A stretch of 64,000 bases of DNA, taken from Paracoccaceae bacterium (GTDB lineage Bacteria; Pseudomonadota; Alphaproteobacteria; Rhodobacterales; Rhodobacteraceae). Below are positions 52,243 through 60,373 of the stretch, piece by piece. Made by a program: the position numbers and the translations under genes. The stretch is taken from contig WKFI01000014.1 of assembly GCA_014872875.1 (NCBI GenBank), positions 310,001-374,000 on the forward strand, in the 5' to 3' direction. The number at the start of each line of letters is the position of its first letter. Position 1 is the stretch's first letter. Under the pieces are notes generated by a model. It made no database searches and had not been told where the DNA came from. It worked only from the letters and a program-made list of their open reading frames with translations.

Positions 52243-53436
52243 ATGACCGACTTCGCCGCCACAAAAGCCATGTTTCATCTGCCTGAAGGTGTCATCTATC
52301 TGGACGGAAACTCGTTAGGTCCGTTGCCCTTGGCAGCCCGCGATCGGATCGGCTCGGCGATGCAAGATGAATGGGGTGAAATGCTGATCACGGGCTGGAA
52401 CAAAGCCGGCTGGATGGCCAAACCCATGGCCCTTGGGGATCGGGTCGGCCAATTGATCGGAGCGGAACCGGGCCACGTTGTGATGGGCGACACATTGTCG
52501 ATCAAGGTCTATCAGGCGGTCGCCTCAGCGCTGGAACTGAACCCGGCGCGCAAGGTCGTTCTGTCTGACAATGGCAACTTCCCAACCGATCTGTACATGG
52601 TCGAAGGGCTGCTGAAATCCCTTGGCGATGGGTATGAACTGCGGGTTGTTGATCCTGAAGCGGTGGCAGATAACATCACCGAAGAGATCGCAGTCTTGAT
52701 GCTGACCGAAGTCGATTACCGCACCGGTCGCAAACACGACATGAAAGCTCTGACCGAGCTGTCACATGCCAACGGCGTGCTAACCGTTTGGGATCTGGCG
52801 CATTCGGCGGGCGCCCTTCCGGTGGATCTGGCCGGCTGTCGCGCTGATTTTGCAGTGGGCTGCACCTACAAGTACCTGAACGGAGGCCCCGGCGCTCCTG
52901 CCTTCATCTATGTCGCGCCGCGCCACGCAGATGCGGCCCGTCCGGCCCTGTCCGGTTGGCTTGGTCATGACGCGCCATTTGCCTTTGATCTCAACTACCG
53001 CCCCGGCAAAGGTATCGAACGGATGCGTGTCGGGACCCCGCCGGTCCTGCAACTGACCGCATTGGAGGCCGCAATGGATGTCTGGGACATGGCTGACATG
53101 GCCGATGTGCGCGCCCAGTCCATTGCGCTATGCGACCAGTTCATCGAAGGCGTCGAGGCGGCTTGCCCCGAATTGACCCTCGCTTCCCCCCGCGATAGCG
53201 CGGTGCGTGGCAGCCAGATCTCATTCCGGTTTGAAGATGGCTATGCCGCGATGCAGGCATTGATAGCCCGTGGTGTAATTGGTGATTTCCGCGCCCCTGA
53301 TATCATGCGCTTTGGCTTTACCCCGCTCTACATCGACCAGACCGATGTGGCCCGCGCGGTCGAGATCATCGCAGACGTGATGCAAAATCGACTTTGGGAC
53401 AGGCCGGAGTACAAAGTCCGGGCTGCTGTGACCTGA
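52243..53436 (+). CDS. kynU: Kynureninase
   Basis: KynU is a PLP enzyme that splits kynurenine into anthranilate and alanine. The 397-residue protein opens with IYLDGNSLGPLP. It has TEVDYRTGRKHDM and WDLAHSAGALPVDL, with the PLP-pyridine Asp, and the PLP lysine Lys210 in GCTYKYLNGGPG. The tail ends with MRFGFTPLYI. It is followed by kynA in the same direction; the middle step (formamidase, KynB) is not in this window. Confidence 0.95.
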   Translation: MTDFAATKAMFHLPEGVIYLDGNSLGPLPLAARDRIGSAMQDEWGEMLITGWNKAGWMAKPMALGDRVGQLIGAEPGHVVMGDTLSIKVYQAVASALELNPARKVVLSDNGNFPTDLYMVEGLLKSLGDGYELRVVDPEAVADNITEEIAVLMLTEVDYRTGRKHDMKALTELSHANGVLTVWDLAHSAGALPVDLAGCRADFAVGCTYKYLNGGPGAPAFIYVAPRHADAARPALSGWLGHDAPFAFDLNYRPGKGIERMRVGTPPVLQLTALEAAMDVWDMADMADVRAQSIALCDQFIEGVEAACPELTLASPRDSAVRGSQISFRFEDGYAAMQALIARGVIGDFRAPDIMRFGFTPLYIDQTDVARAVEIIADVMQNRLWDRPEYKVRAAVT

Positions 53437-53472
53437 TGCAAACCGCCGCTGATCTCCCTCTTTGCAGACCTG

Positions 53473-53519
53473 CAGGTTGGGTGGCGCAATGGCGCCGCCT
53501 TGCACAATGCGCCAACCTG
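53473..53519 (+). other. Nested stem-loop between kynU and kynA
   Basis: An outer stem CAGGTTGG / CCAACCTG (53473-53480 and 53512-53519) encloses a second near-perfect GC stem (GGTGGCGC with GGCGCCGCC). It has no T-tract. It may end the kynU transcript weakly or stabilise the RNA between the two genes. Confidence 0.4.
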
Positions 53520-53531
53520 AACAGGGGGAAC

Positions 53532-53573
53532 CGGTCCTTCCTCTGATATATACTAGACTTAGGAAAAGGACCG
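53532..53573 (+). promoter_or_regulatory. Hairpin that can pair with the kynA ribosome site, plus an extended -10
   Basis: CGGTCCTT (53532-53539) is complementary to AAGGACCG (53566-53573), which includes the AAGGA ribosome-binding site of kynA. In a kynU read-through transcript the start would be masked. Between the arms lies TG-A-TATATA (53544-53552), an extended -10 element; a transcript started there would lack the first arm and be free to translate. Confidence 0.4.
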
Positions 53574-53578
53574 AACCC

Positions 53579-54412
53579 ATGACCCAACCCTACAACCCCG
53601 CGACCGAAGGCGCCCAGATGAGCTTTGACGGGCGCATGTCATATGGCGATTACCTGTCGCTGGACATGTTGCTGAATGCGCAAAAAACCTGGAGCGACAC
53701 ACATGATGAAATGCTGTTCATCATTCAGCATCAGACTTCTGAGTTGTGGATGCGCCTTGCGATTCATGAACTCAAAGCCGCCCGCGAACGGCTGATCAAC
53801 GGCGAAGCGCGCCAAGCGTTCAAGATGCTGGCCCGCGTGGCGCGGATCTTTGAACAGCTCAACTCGGCCTGGGATGTGCTGCGCACCATGACCCCGTCGG
53901 ATTACACCCGCTTTCGGGACGCGCTGGGGCAGAGCTCGGGCTTTCAGAGCTACCAGTACCGGCAGATCGAATTCATGCTGGGCAATCGCAACAAGGCGAT
54001 GCTCAAACCTCATGCGCACCGTGCCGACCTGGTCGAGCTGCTGGAAGAAGAATTGGCGCAGCCATCACTTTATGATGTCGCCTTGCGTGCCCTGCATCAA
54101 ACCGTTCCACTGCCGGAAGAAGTGATGAACCGGGACGTGTCCGAACATTACCAGCCCAGCGACGCTGTGCGCGAAGCATGGACCCAAGTCTATCGCGCAC
54201 CGGAGGAACACTGGGAGCTTTATGAGCTGGCCGAAAAGCTGGTGGATTTCGAGGACTATTTCCGCCGCTGGCGCTTCAATCACGTGACGACGGTGGAACG
54301 GGTCATCGGCTTCAAACGCGGGACGGGTGGAACCGGGGGAGTCAGCTATCTCAAACGCATGCTCGAAGTGGAGCTGTTCCCAGAGCTTTGGCATCTGCGG
54401 ACCGAACTGTAA
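53579..54412 (+). CDS. kynA: Tryptophan 2,3-dioxygenase
   Basis: This heme enzyme opens the indole ring of tryptophan to N-formylkynurenine, the entry to the kynurenine pathway. The 277-residue protein has the [17 protein letters not shown]-terminal motif and the expected active-site His51 ([11 protein letters not shown]). The proximal heme ligand His235 lies in [14 protein letters not shown], and the [11 protein letters not shown] loop closes over substrate. The ATG at 53579 has AAAGGA upstream. It pairs with kynU although their steps are not consecutive. Confidence 0.95.
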   Translation: MTQPYNPATEGAQMSFDGRMSYGDYLSLDMLLNAQKTWSDTHDEMLFIIQHQTSELWMRLAIHELKAARERLINGEARQAFKMLARVARIFEQLNSAWDVLRTMTPSDYTRFRDALGQSSGFQSYQYRQIEFMLGNRNKAMLKPHAHRADLVELLEEELAQPSLYDVALRALHQTVPLPEEVMNRDVSEHYQPSDAVREAWTQVYRAPEEHWELYELAEKLVDFEDYFRRWRFNHVTTVERVIGFKRGTGGTGGVSYLKRMLEVELFPELWHLRTEL

Positions 54413-54510
54413 TTTCAGGGAACCTTGGAAATATTGCCACTTCGGCCACAAGCCCCCCCCCCCACAAGGGCCCATGGCATCCTGAGTTCTCCGGCATGAA
54501 AAAGAGCGAA

Positions 54511-54532
54511 GCAGCGCCAAAACTGGCGTTGC
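54511..54532. terminator. Hairpin between kynA and the TetR gene
   Basis: GCAGCGCCA and TGGCGTTGC pair over nine positions (one G-T) with the loop AAAC. It lies between the convergent kynA and TetR genes, without a T-tract. An 11-C run lies at 54453-54463 in the same gap. Confidence 0.4.
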
Positions 54533-54541
54533 ATTCCGGGC

Positions 54542-55123
54542 TCAGGCCGGGGCCAGTGCTTGGGCAAAAATCAGCGCCATGACCCGCAACCGTTCGGTGT
54601 AGTCCGGAAAGCTCTTGGAGGTCATCTTGACACCCTTGTGGGCCGTACACATGGCATAGGCGATGCTGTCGGCCAGTTCCGGAAGAGTGACGGCGCCCGC
54701 TTCCGCTTCCCGGCTCAGCCAATCGGCATAGGTCCGACGCAACAGCGCCTCTCCGTCTTCCACGATTTCCCCGGCGACATGCAGGCCGGTATCGATCAGC
54801 TCAAGCCCATGCGGCGAATTCATCATCGCCTCCATCGCCGGACCGCCCTGCGCGGCGAAAGCCCGTGTCAAACGGTCCTGTACCGGGCCGTCACCACCCA
54901 AGGCGGTCTCGATCGCTTGCACCGCCTGCACGTAATAACCTTCGACCAGGGCGCGGAAGATCGCGTCCTTGTTCTTGTAATGCAGGTACAGCGCCGGCCG
55001 AGACATGTTTGCGCCCCGCGCAATGTCATCCATCGACGTTTTCCGAAACCCGTAGGTGGAAAACGCAACCCAGGCTGATTCGAGGATGACCTGCTGTTTC
55101 GGATCCAAGGAAAGCATATTCAT
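54542..55123 (-). CDS. TetR-family transcriptional regulator
   Basis: A 193-residue TetR-type repressor. The N-terminal helix-turn-helix is clear (ILESAWVAFSTYGFRKTSMDDIARGANMSRPALYLHYKNKDAIFRALV, about 13-60), followed by an all-helical ligand domain. The ligand is unknown. It is divergent from the two-subunit molybdenum hydroxylase, and the 127-bp gap has two inverted repeats overlapping a promoter. Control of that operon and of itself is therefore likely. The ATG has AGGA eight bases upstream. Confidence 0.9.
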   Translation of the reverse strand: MNMLSLDPKQQVILESAWVAFSTYGFRKTSMDDIARGANMSRPALYLHYKNKDAIFRALVEGYYVQAVQAIETALGGDGPVQDRLTRAFAAQGGPAMEAMMNSPHGLELIDTGLHVAGEIVEDGEALLRRTYADWLSREAEAGAVTLPELADSIAYAMCTAHKGVKMTSKSFPDYTERLRVMALIFAQALAPA

Positions 55124-55133
55124 GGAGCTGTCC

Positions 55134-55157
55134 TGACAGATTTTTCAGTTTCTGTCA
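55134..55157. promoter_or_regulatory. Inverted repeat TGACAGA-N10-TCTGTCA near the tetR start
   Basis: Perfect 7-bp arms lie 11-34 bp upstream of the TetR gene, where binding would block its own transcription. The half-site TGACA recurs in the next repeat. Confidence 0.55.
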
Positions 55158-55166
55158 AACAACAGG

Positions 55167-55192
55167 TTGACATTTTTCACCCAACTTGTCAA
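55167..55192. promoter_or_regulatory. Inverted repeat TTGACA-N14-TGTCAA overlapping the hydroxylase -35
   Basis: Perfect 6-bp arms sharing TGACA/TGTCA half-sites with the first repeat. The right arm overlaps the candidate -35 of the plus-strand promoter (55186-55191), so occupancy would repress it. Confidence 0.55.
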
Positions 55193-55214
55193 AAACATGC
55201 TGACACACTAGATA
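55186..55214 (+). promoter_or_regulatory. Sigma-70-type promoter for the molybdenum hydroxylase operon
   Basis: -35 TTGTCA (55186-55191) and -10 TAGATA (55209-55214) are 17 bp apart, giving an expected start near 55221 and a 5' leader of about 30 nt before the ATG at 55251. Confidence 0.55.
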
Positions 55215-55250
55215 CAATTCGTCAGATCAGACAAAGCCAGGAGATGCGCC

Positions 55251-55715
55251 ATGTCCACGACATTGAAAGTGAACGGTAAGACTCATGCGGTCGACCTGCC
55301 TGACGATGTCCCGCTGTTGTGGGTGCTGAGGGACGAAATCGGCCTGACCGGCACCAAATTCGGCTGTGGCGTGGCATCCTGTGGGGCCTGCACCGTGCAT
55401 ATCGACGGGGAGGCCGTGCGCTCCTGTCAGGTGCCTCTTAGCGATGTCTGGGGCGACGTGACCACGATCGAAGGCGTTGGAACACCGGATGCTCTGGCCG
55501 CGATCCAGCAGGCCTGGATAAAAAACCAGGTGGCGCAATGCGGCTATTGCCAATCAGGTCAGATCATGCAGGCCGCCAGCCTGCTGGCGGAAAATCCGAC
55601 CCCGACCGATGCCGAGATTGACGACGCCATGCAGGGCAATCTGTGCCGCTGTGGCACCTATCCACGTATTCGCGCTGCGATCCATGACGCCGCCACTCTG
55701 ATGCAGGAGGCCTGA
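55251..55715 (+). CDS. (2Fe-2S) subunit of a two-subunit molybdenum hydroxylase (IorA-like)
   Basis: A 154-residue electron-transfer subunit of the xanthine oxidase family. The plant-type 2Fe-2S cluster uses Cys39, Cys44, Cys47 and Cys59. The second helical-domain cluster uses Cys97, Cys100, Cys132 and Cys134. It passes electrons from the molybdenum site of the large subunit encoded 3 nt downstream. No separate FAD subunit gene is present, as in isoquinoline 1-oxidoreductase and related aldehyde dehydrogenases that donate to cytochromes. The ribosome site is AGGAGATG. Confidence 0.92.
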   Translation: MSTTLKVNGKTHAVDLPDDVPLLWVLRDEIGLTGTKFGCGVASCGACTVHIDGEAVRSCQVPLSDVWGDVTTIEGVGTPDALAAIQQAWIKNQVAQCGYCQSGQIMQAASLLAENPTPTDAEIDDAMQGNLCRCGTYPRIRAAIHDAATLMQEA

Positions 55716-55718
55716 TCC

Positions 55719-57959
55719 ATGTCGCGTGTTGGAAAAATTGCCCGCCGTTCGTTCCTGATTGGCTCGGCCGCCCTGGTCGGTGGTGTCGCTTTTGGCGCTT
55801 GGTATGTAGGGCGCCCAGCCCCGAACCCCTTGAAACCCGGTCAGGGGGAAGCCGCATTCAATCCGTTTGTGATGATCTCGAAAGATCAGATCACCCTGAT
55901 CGCGCCGCGCGCCGAGATGGGACAGGGTGTCAGCACCACTTGGGCCAGTCTGATTGCCGAGGAATTGGACGTGGATCTGGACCAGGTCACCGTGCTTCAC
56001 GGGCCCGCGGCCAAGGCCTATTACAATAGCGCGTTGATGGGCGAGGTGCTGCCCGACAAGGGATATGACCGTTCGAACTTCCAGCACAAGCTGGGGGACG
56101 TTCTGGGCCATGTCGGCAAAGTGTTCGATATGCAGCTGACCGGCGGGTCGTCATCGATGAAGGATGGCTACACGCGAATGCGCGAGGCCGGGGCCTCGGC
56201 TCGCGAAACCCTGAAGGAAGCCGCCGCACGGCAACTGGGCGTCAAGCGCAATCAGCTCAAAACCGAGCGTGCGCAGGTGATTGCGCCGAATGGCACCAAA
56301 CTGTCCTATAGGGATCTGGCGGTCGCTGCGGCCGACATTGAACCCATCGAAGCGGCGCTGAAACCGCGCAGCGAATGGCGCCTGCTGGGCAAGGATCAGC
56401 CGCGCGTCGATATGGTCGGCAAGGTTACCGGCACCTCCGAATTCGGGATAGACGTTCGGTTGCCGGGGATGAAATTCGCCTCGGTCCGCATGAACCCGCG
56501 CCTTGGCGGCGGGATGAAACACTTAGATGCCTCCGATGCGCAATCCATGCCGGGGGTCGAGAAGATCGTTGATCTGGGCGATGGCGTGGCCGTGGTGGCC
56601 AACAACACCTGGCTGGCCGTTCAGGCGCTGGATGCGATCGAGGTTGAGTGGGGCGATGCGCCCTACCCGCCGGAAAGCGTCGCGATGTTCGACGCGATCA
56701 GGGCCGCATTTGAAGCCGAGCCGAACTCGACCCTGCGCGATGATGGCGATGCGGATGCGGTTCCGGCAGGTGCGACCCTGCTGGAGGCAGAATACGAAGT
56801 CCCTTATCTGTCGCACGCGACGATGGAGCCGATGAATGCCACCGCGCTTTACACCGGGGACCGGTTGCAGATCTGGGCGGGCAATCAGGCACCGACCTTC
56901 TTCCAATCCAAATGCGCCGAGGCAGTCGGGCTGGAAACCGAAGCCGTGGAGGTCAATGTCACCTATCTGGGCGGCGGTTATGGCCGGCGGCTGGAGTTCG
57001 ACTATGGCGTCATAGCTTCGAAGGTCGCGAAAGCCATGCAAGGCACGCCGGTCCAGGTGACCTGGAGCCGCGAGGAAGACATGGCTCACGGCATGTTCCG
57101 CCCCGGAGCAGTCGCGCGGTTCAAGGGCGCAGTACAGGACGGCAAGGCAGTTACTCTGGACAGCCGGATCGCGGCTCAGTCCGTTACGCAGAGCATGATG
57201 ATGCGTTTGATCGGAAGCCCCGGAGCCGGACCCGACAAGGTTCACGTCGAAGGCGCCTTCAACCAACCCTATGCGATCCCGAACTACCGCACGCGGGGCT
57301 ATCTGGCACAGATGGATCTGCCGGTGGGATCGTGGCGATCAGTCGGGAATTCCTTCAATGGGTTTTTTACTGAAAGCTTCATCGACGAAATGGCGATTGC
57401 CGCCGGAAGGGATCCGCTGGAGTTTCGTCTGGAGTTGACTGAGCCCGAATGGGCCCCTGCCGCCAATGTGCTGAAACAGGTGCGCGAGATGTCAGGCTGG
57501 ACCGGCAAGACACCCGAAGGTGTCGGGCGCGGAGTCGCCATGAGTTACAGCTTTGGTACACCGGTGGCCGAGGTGATCGAGGTCGTGGACGAAGATGGCT
57601 CGATCCGCATTGCTCGGGCTTGGATCGCAGCCGATATGGGGCTGGTTCTGGACCGTCGCAATACCGAAGCGCAGATGTTCGGCGGTATGGCTTTTGGCCT
57701 GTCAGCAGCCTGTTTCGGAGAGATCACCTTTGCCGATGGCATGGTCGAGCAGATGAATTTCCCCGACTACGACTCGGTCCGGATGCATACGATGCCCAAG
57801 ACCGAGGTCGCTCTGCTGGAAACGCAGGAACATATGGGCGGCGCAGGAGAGCCCGGAACACCACCAGCCGCAGCAGCGCTTGCCAATGCAATCTTCGATC
57901 TGACCGGGCAGCGCCCACGCAGATTGCCCCTGATGCACGATTTCGATCTGTTGATCTGA
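55719..57959 (+). CDS. Molybdopterin-binding large subunit of a molybdenum hydroxylase (IorB-like)
   Basis: A 746-residue catalytic subunit of the xanthine dehydrogenase family. A twin-arginine signal (ARRSFLIGSAALVGG, Arg9-Arg10) points to export of the folded complex with its small partner to the periplasm. Family motifs include APRAEMGQGVSTTWASLIAEELD near the start, LGGGYGRRLEFDYG in the middle, and the C-terminal GGAGEPGTPPAAAALANA with the expected active-site Glu. The substrate may be an aldehyde or N-heterocycle; it is not determined. It needs molybdopterin, for which moaA is in the window. Confidence 0.92.
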   Translation: MSRVGKIARRSFLIGSAALVGGVAFGAWYVGRPAPNPLKPGQGEAAFNPFVMISKDQITLIAPRAEMGQGVSTTWASLIAEELDVDLDQVTVLHGPAAKAYYNSALMGEVLPDKGYDRSNFQHKLGDVLGHVGKVFDMQLTGGSSSMKDGYTRMREAGASARETLKEAAARQLGVKRNQLKTERAQVIAPNGTKLSYRDLAVAAADIEPIEAALKPRSEWRLLGKDQPRVDMVGKVTGTSEFGIDVRLPGMKFASVRMNPRLGGGMKHLDASDAQSMPGVEKIVDLGDGVAVVANNTWLAVQALDAIEVEWGDAPYPPESVAMFDAIRAAFEAEPNSTLRDDGDADAVPAGATLLEAEYEVPYLSHATMEPMNATALYTGDRLQIWAGNQAPTFFQSKCAEAVGLETEAVEVNVTYLGGGYGRRLEFDYGVIASKVAKAMQGTPVQVTWSREEDMAHGMFRPGAVARFKGAVQDGKAVTLDSRIAAQSVTQSMMMRLIGSPGAGPDKVHVEGAFNQPYAIPNYRTRGYLAQMDLPVGSWRSVGNSFNGFFTESFIDEMAIAAGRDPLEFRLELTEPEWAPAANVLKQVREMSGWTGKTPEGVGRGVAMSYSFGTPVAEVIEVVDEDGSIRIARAWIAADMGLVLDRRNTEAQMFGGMAFGLSAACFGEITFADGMVEQMNFPDYDSVRMHTMPKTEVALLETQEHMGGAGEPGTPPAAAALANAIFDLTGQRPRRLPLMHDFDLLI

Positions 57960-57970
57960 GTATTGAAAGC

Positions 57971-57996
57971 GGTCGGGGCGCGCTTTTGCCCCGACC
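57971..57996. terminator. Terminator hairpin between the hydroxylase operon and the SDR gene
   Basis: A perfect 9-bp stem GGTCGGGGC / GCCCCGACC with an eight-base loop fills the 38-bp gap between convergent genes. No strong T-tract follows, but position and strength favour a bidirectional terminator. Confidence 0.6.
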
Positions 57997-57997
57997 A

Positions 57998-58825
57998 TTA
58001 GATGCCGAAGGGCACGCCGCCGGTCACCGGCAGGTTGATCCCGGTAACGTATTTGCCTGCAGAACCAGCCAGATAAGCCACTGCCTCAGCCACATCTTCG
58101 GGCAGGCCGGCGTCGCGCAATGCGACATCCGCGTAGCGTTGGCGTTTTATTTGATCGACAGAAACCCCCTGCTCTGCTGCCAACCTGTCATTTGCCGCCA
58201 TGTGCATGTCCGTGGCGATGTAACCGGGGCAGACAGTATTGCACAGGATGCCATCAGGACCGAATTCGGCGGCCAAAGTCTTGGTCAGGCCAACCAGCCC
58301 GTGTTTCATCGCAGTATAGGCGCCAAATCCCGGCTCGCCCCCCAGAGAGCCGGTAGATCCAATATTGATGATCCGGCCCCCATCTGCCTGTTGCATATAC
58401 GGGATCACGGCCTGTGCCATCATCATCGGCCCCAGAAGATTGACGCCGAAACTGCTGCGCCATTGCTCAGGCGTCGTGGACAGGAACTTGTCGGACCCGG
58501 CCAAAGAACCGGCATTGTTTACAAGAACGTCCAGAGTGCCGAACTCCTTGATCGCAGCCGCAACAACTACGCGGATTTGCTGTTCTGACGTCACATCCAA
58601 AGGCAGGCCCATGGCGCGGCCACCTGCTTCCCGGATCTGCGCAACAAGCTCCTGCAGCAGCGCCATTCTGGGTACGGTCTGCCCGTCAAGTTCGAGCCCA
58701 AGGGCAACATCGGTGACAATGACTGCTGCGCCTTGGGTGGAGAGTTTCAAGGCAATTGCGCGACCAATTCCATTGGGGGCGGACGCACCGGTTATCAGTG
58801 CAGTCTTTCCGGACAGTTCTGGCAC
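57998..58825 (-). CDS. Short-chain dehydrogenase/reductase
   Basis: A 275-residue SDR with the cofactor loop TGASAPNGIGRAIA, NNAG, the catalytic Ser in NIGSTGSLGG and YTAMKHG with Tyr and Lys, followed by PGYIATDMH. The cofactor loop has an extra ASAPNG insertion compared with the classical TGxxxGIG. The substrate is unknown. It starts at GTG 58825 with AGAAGGA eight bases upstream; the frame before it is not conserved-looking. It lies 70 bp downstream of the amidotransferase-like gene on the same strand. Confidence 0.85.
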   Translation of the reverse strand: MPELSGKTALITGASAPNGIGRAIALKLSTQGAAVIVTDVALGLELDGQTVPRMALLQELVAQIREAGGRAMGLPLDVTSEQQIRVVVAAAIKEFGTLDVLVNNAGSLAGSDKFLSTTPEQWRSSFGVNLLGPMMMAQAVIPYMQQADGGRIINIGSTGSLGGEPGFGAYTAMKHGLVGLTKTLAAEFGPDGILCNTVCPGYIATDMHMAANDRLAAEQGVSVDQIKRQRYADVALRDAGLPEDVAEAVAYLAGSAGKYVTGINLPVTGGVPFGI

Positions 58826-58895
58826 AGGCGGGTCCTTCTCATGTGATCCGTGGAAAGGCTGCACACTCCCCGACTGGCGTCAATCGCTCAGCGGT

Positions 58896-59675
58896 TCAAG
58901 CCGTCCTTTTCAGAGTGACCGGACGCTCACCCCCTGCCCAAACTCGCACGGCATCCCCAAACGCCTCGAACAAGGGTCGCGACACAGGGTCGTTGGCAGC
59001 GTCCCATTCCGGGTGCCATTGCACTGCAAGAGTGAACCCTGGCGCGTCCTTGACACAAATTGCTTCGGGTGTGCCGTCGCCCGCGTAGCCTTCGATGACG
59101 ATACGGGACCCTGGCTGTTTGATGCCTTGCCCATGCAGCGTGTTGGTCAAAACTTCGGGTGAACCGAAAAGGCGATGAAACACTCCGCCCTCGGTCAGGG
59201 ACACGACATGCCGAAGGGCGAATTTCTCCTCCAGCGTCCCGTCCGGAGGCATCCGGTGGTTCATCCGCCCGGGCAGATCACGGATTTCGGGATACAGCGT
59301 GCCGCCCATCGCGACGTTGAGTTCCTGAAAACCACGGCAAATTCCGAGGAACGGCTGCCCCCGTTCAACGCATGCACGGATCAACGGCAGGGCAATCGCG
59401 TCTCGCGCCCGGTCAAAGGCGCCGTGGGCTTCGGTTTCGGCCTCACCGTATTCCTGCGGATGCACGTTCGGTCGTCCCCCGGTGAACAGGAAACCGTCAA
59501 AGGTTTCCAACAGTTCCTCGACACTCAGAAACCGGGGATCGGACGGGATAAGTAGTGGCATACAACCGGCCACTTCGGCAATCGCCTCGGAATTCATCGT
59601 CCCGCCCGCATGGGTCGGGTACTGATCGTTGACCAGATAGGAATTGCCGATGATGCCGACCTTGGGACGTGCCAT
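58896..59675 (-). CDS. Gamma-glutamyl-GABA hydrolase-like (PuuD-type) glutamine amidotransferase-fold enzyme
   Basis: A 259-residue class I glutamine-amidotransferase-fold hydrolase of the peptidase C26 group. The catalytic triad is visible as Cys113 (GICRGFQELN), His221 and Glu223 (QWHPEWD). The start MARPKVGIIGNSYLVNDQYP and FLFTGGRPNVHPQEYG are typical of PuuD-like proteins, which cleave gamma-glutamyl amides in polyamine degradation. No other puu genes are nearby, so the exact substrate is open. Confidence 0.85.
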   Translation of the reverse strand: MARPKVGIIGNSYLVNDQYPTHAGGTMNSEAIAEVAGCMPLLIPSDPRFLSVEELLETFDGFLFTGGRPNVHPQEYGEAETEAHGAFDRARDAIALPLIRACVERGQPFLGICRGFQELNVAMGGTLYPEIRDLPGRMNHRMPPDGTLEEKFALRHVVSLTEGGVFHRLFGSPEVLTNTLHGQGIKQPGSRIVIEGYAGDGTPEAICVKDAPGFTLAVQWHPEWDAANDPVSRPLFEAFGDAVRVWAGGERPVTLKRTA

Positions 59676-59807
59676 TGTGTGCTCGTTTTTGATTGCTGTT
59701 GAAAAAATCTAGCGCTCTGTGCATTGCCCTGCAACTCCACAGGATGGCGCAGGTTTCTGTTCAAGTTCGCACATGCAGGCTGCTCGCTCACAACTGCAGA
59801 AAACGCG

Positions 59808-59840
59808 GACCGCGGACCCGACTAAAAAGTCCGCGGTTTC
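59808..59840 (-). terminator. Terminator after the GlcG-like gene
   Basis: A perfect 9-bp stem ACCGCGGAC / GTCCGCGGT with an 11-base loop lies 28-56 bp beyond the GlcG-like stop in the direction of transcription. On the minus strand it is followed by CCGCGTTTTC. Confidence 0.65.
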
Positions 59841-59863
59841 TTGCCAAGACTTGAAAGGTTGGA

Positions 59864-60289
59864 TCAGATCTCGCCTGTAAGCCGCGCTGCTTCGATCCCG
59901 GCCATGGCCGCTGCGGCATCATTGTCCGAGGTATCACCGGTAACACCGACCGCGCCCACGATATTGCCGTTCTTGTCGCGGACCAGCACTCCGCCGGGTA
60001 CCGGAATCACCTGACCGCCATACACACCATTCACTGCCGCCATGAAGTAGGCCTGCCCTTCGGCGCGTGCCATCTGCGCCGTGCCCGCCATGCCCAGCAT
60101 GACCGAGCCGTATGCCTTGCCATGAGCAATCGCGAACCGGCCCGGTGCCGCGCCGTCCTCACGCTCAAAGGCGATCACATGCCCGCCCGCATCCATCACC
60201 ACGACGGAAAGCGGTTTCAACTCCATCTCCCGCCCCTTCTCGAGGGCTTTGCGAATGATTGTGCGTGATCTGCGCAGATTGAGTGCCAT
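59864..60289 (-). CDS. GlcG/HbpS-family heme-binding-type protein
   Basis: A 141-residue protein of the GlcG/HbpS (DUF336) family: VVVMDAGGHVIAFEREDGAAPGRFAIAHGKAYGSVMLGM and PVPGGVLVRDKNGNIVGAVGVTGDTSDNDAAAA are hallmarks. Members bind heme or small ligands, and GlcG is encoded beside malate synthase in E. coli glycolate operons. Here too it follows glcB, by 84 bp in the same direction, suggesting a conserved but undefined role in glyoxylate metabolism. ATG 60289 has AGGA directly before it; a longer start at 60340 is less likely. Confidence 0.85.
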   Translation of the reverse strand: MALNLRRSRTIIRKALEKGREMELKPLSVVVMDAGGHVIAFEREDGAAPGRFAIAHGKAYGSVMLGMAGTAQMARAEGQAYFMAAVNGVYGGQVIPVPGGVLVRDKNGNIVGAVGVTGDTSDNDAAAAMAGIEAARLTGEI

Positions 60290-60373
60290 TCCTGTGGTCT
60301 TCCTCTTGTCAAAGTGGTCCAAAATCACGAGAGGGGCCATTTGCCCCTCCCCAAACAGCTATACAAGACCGCA

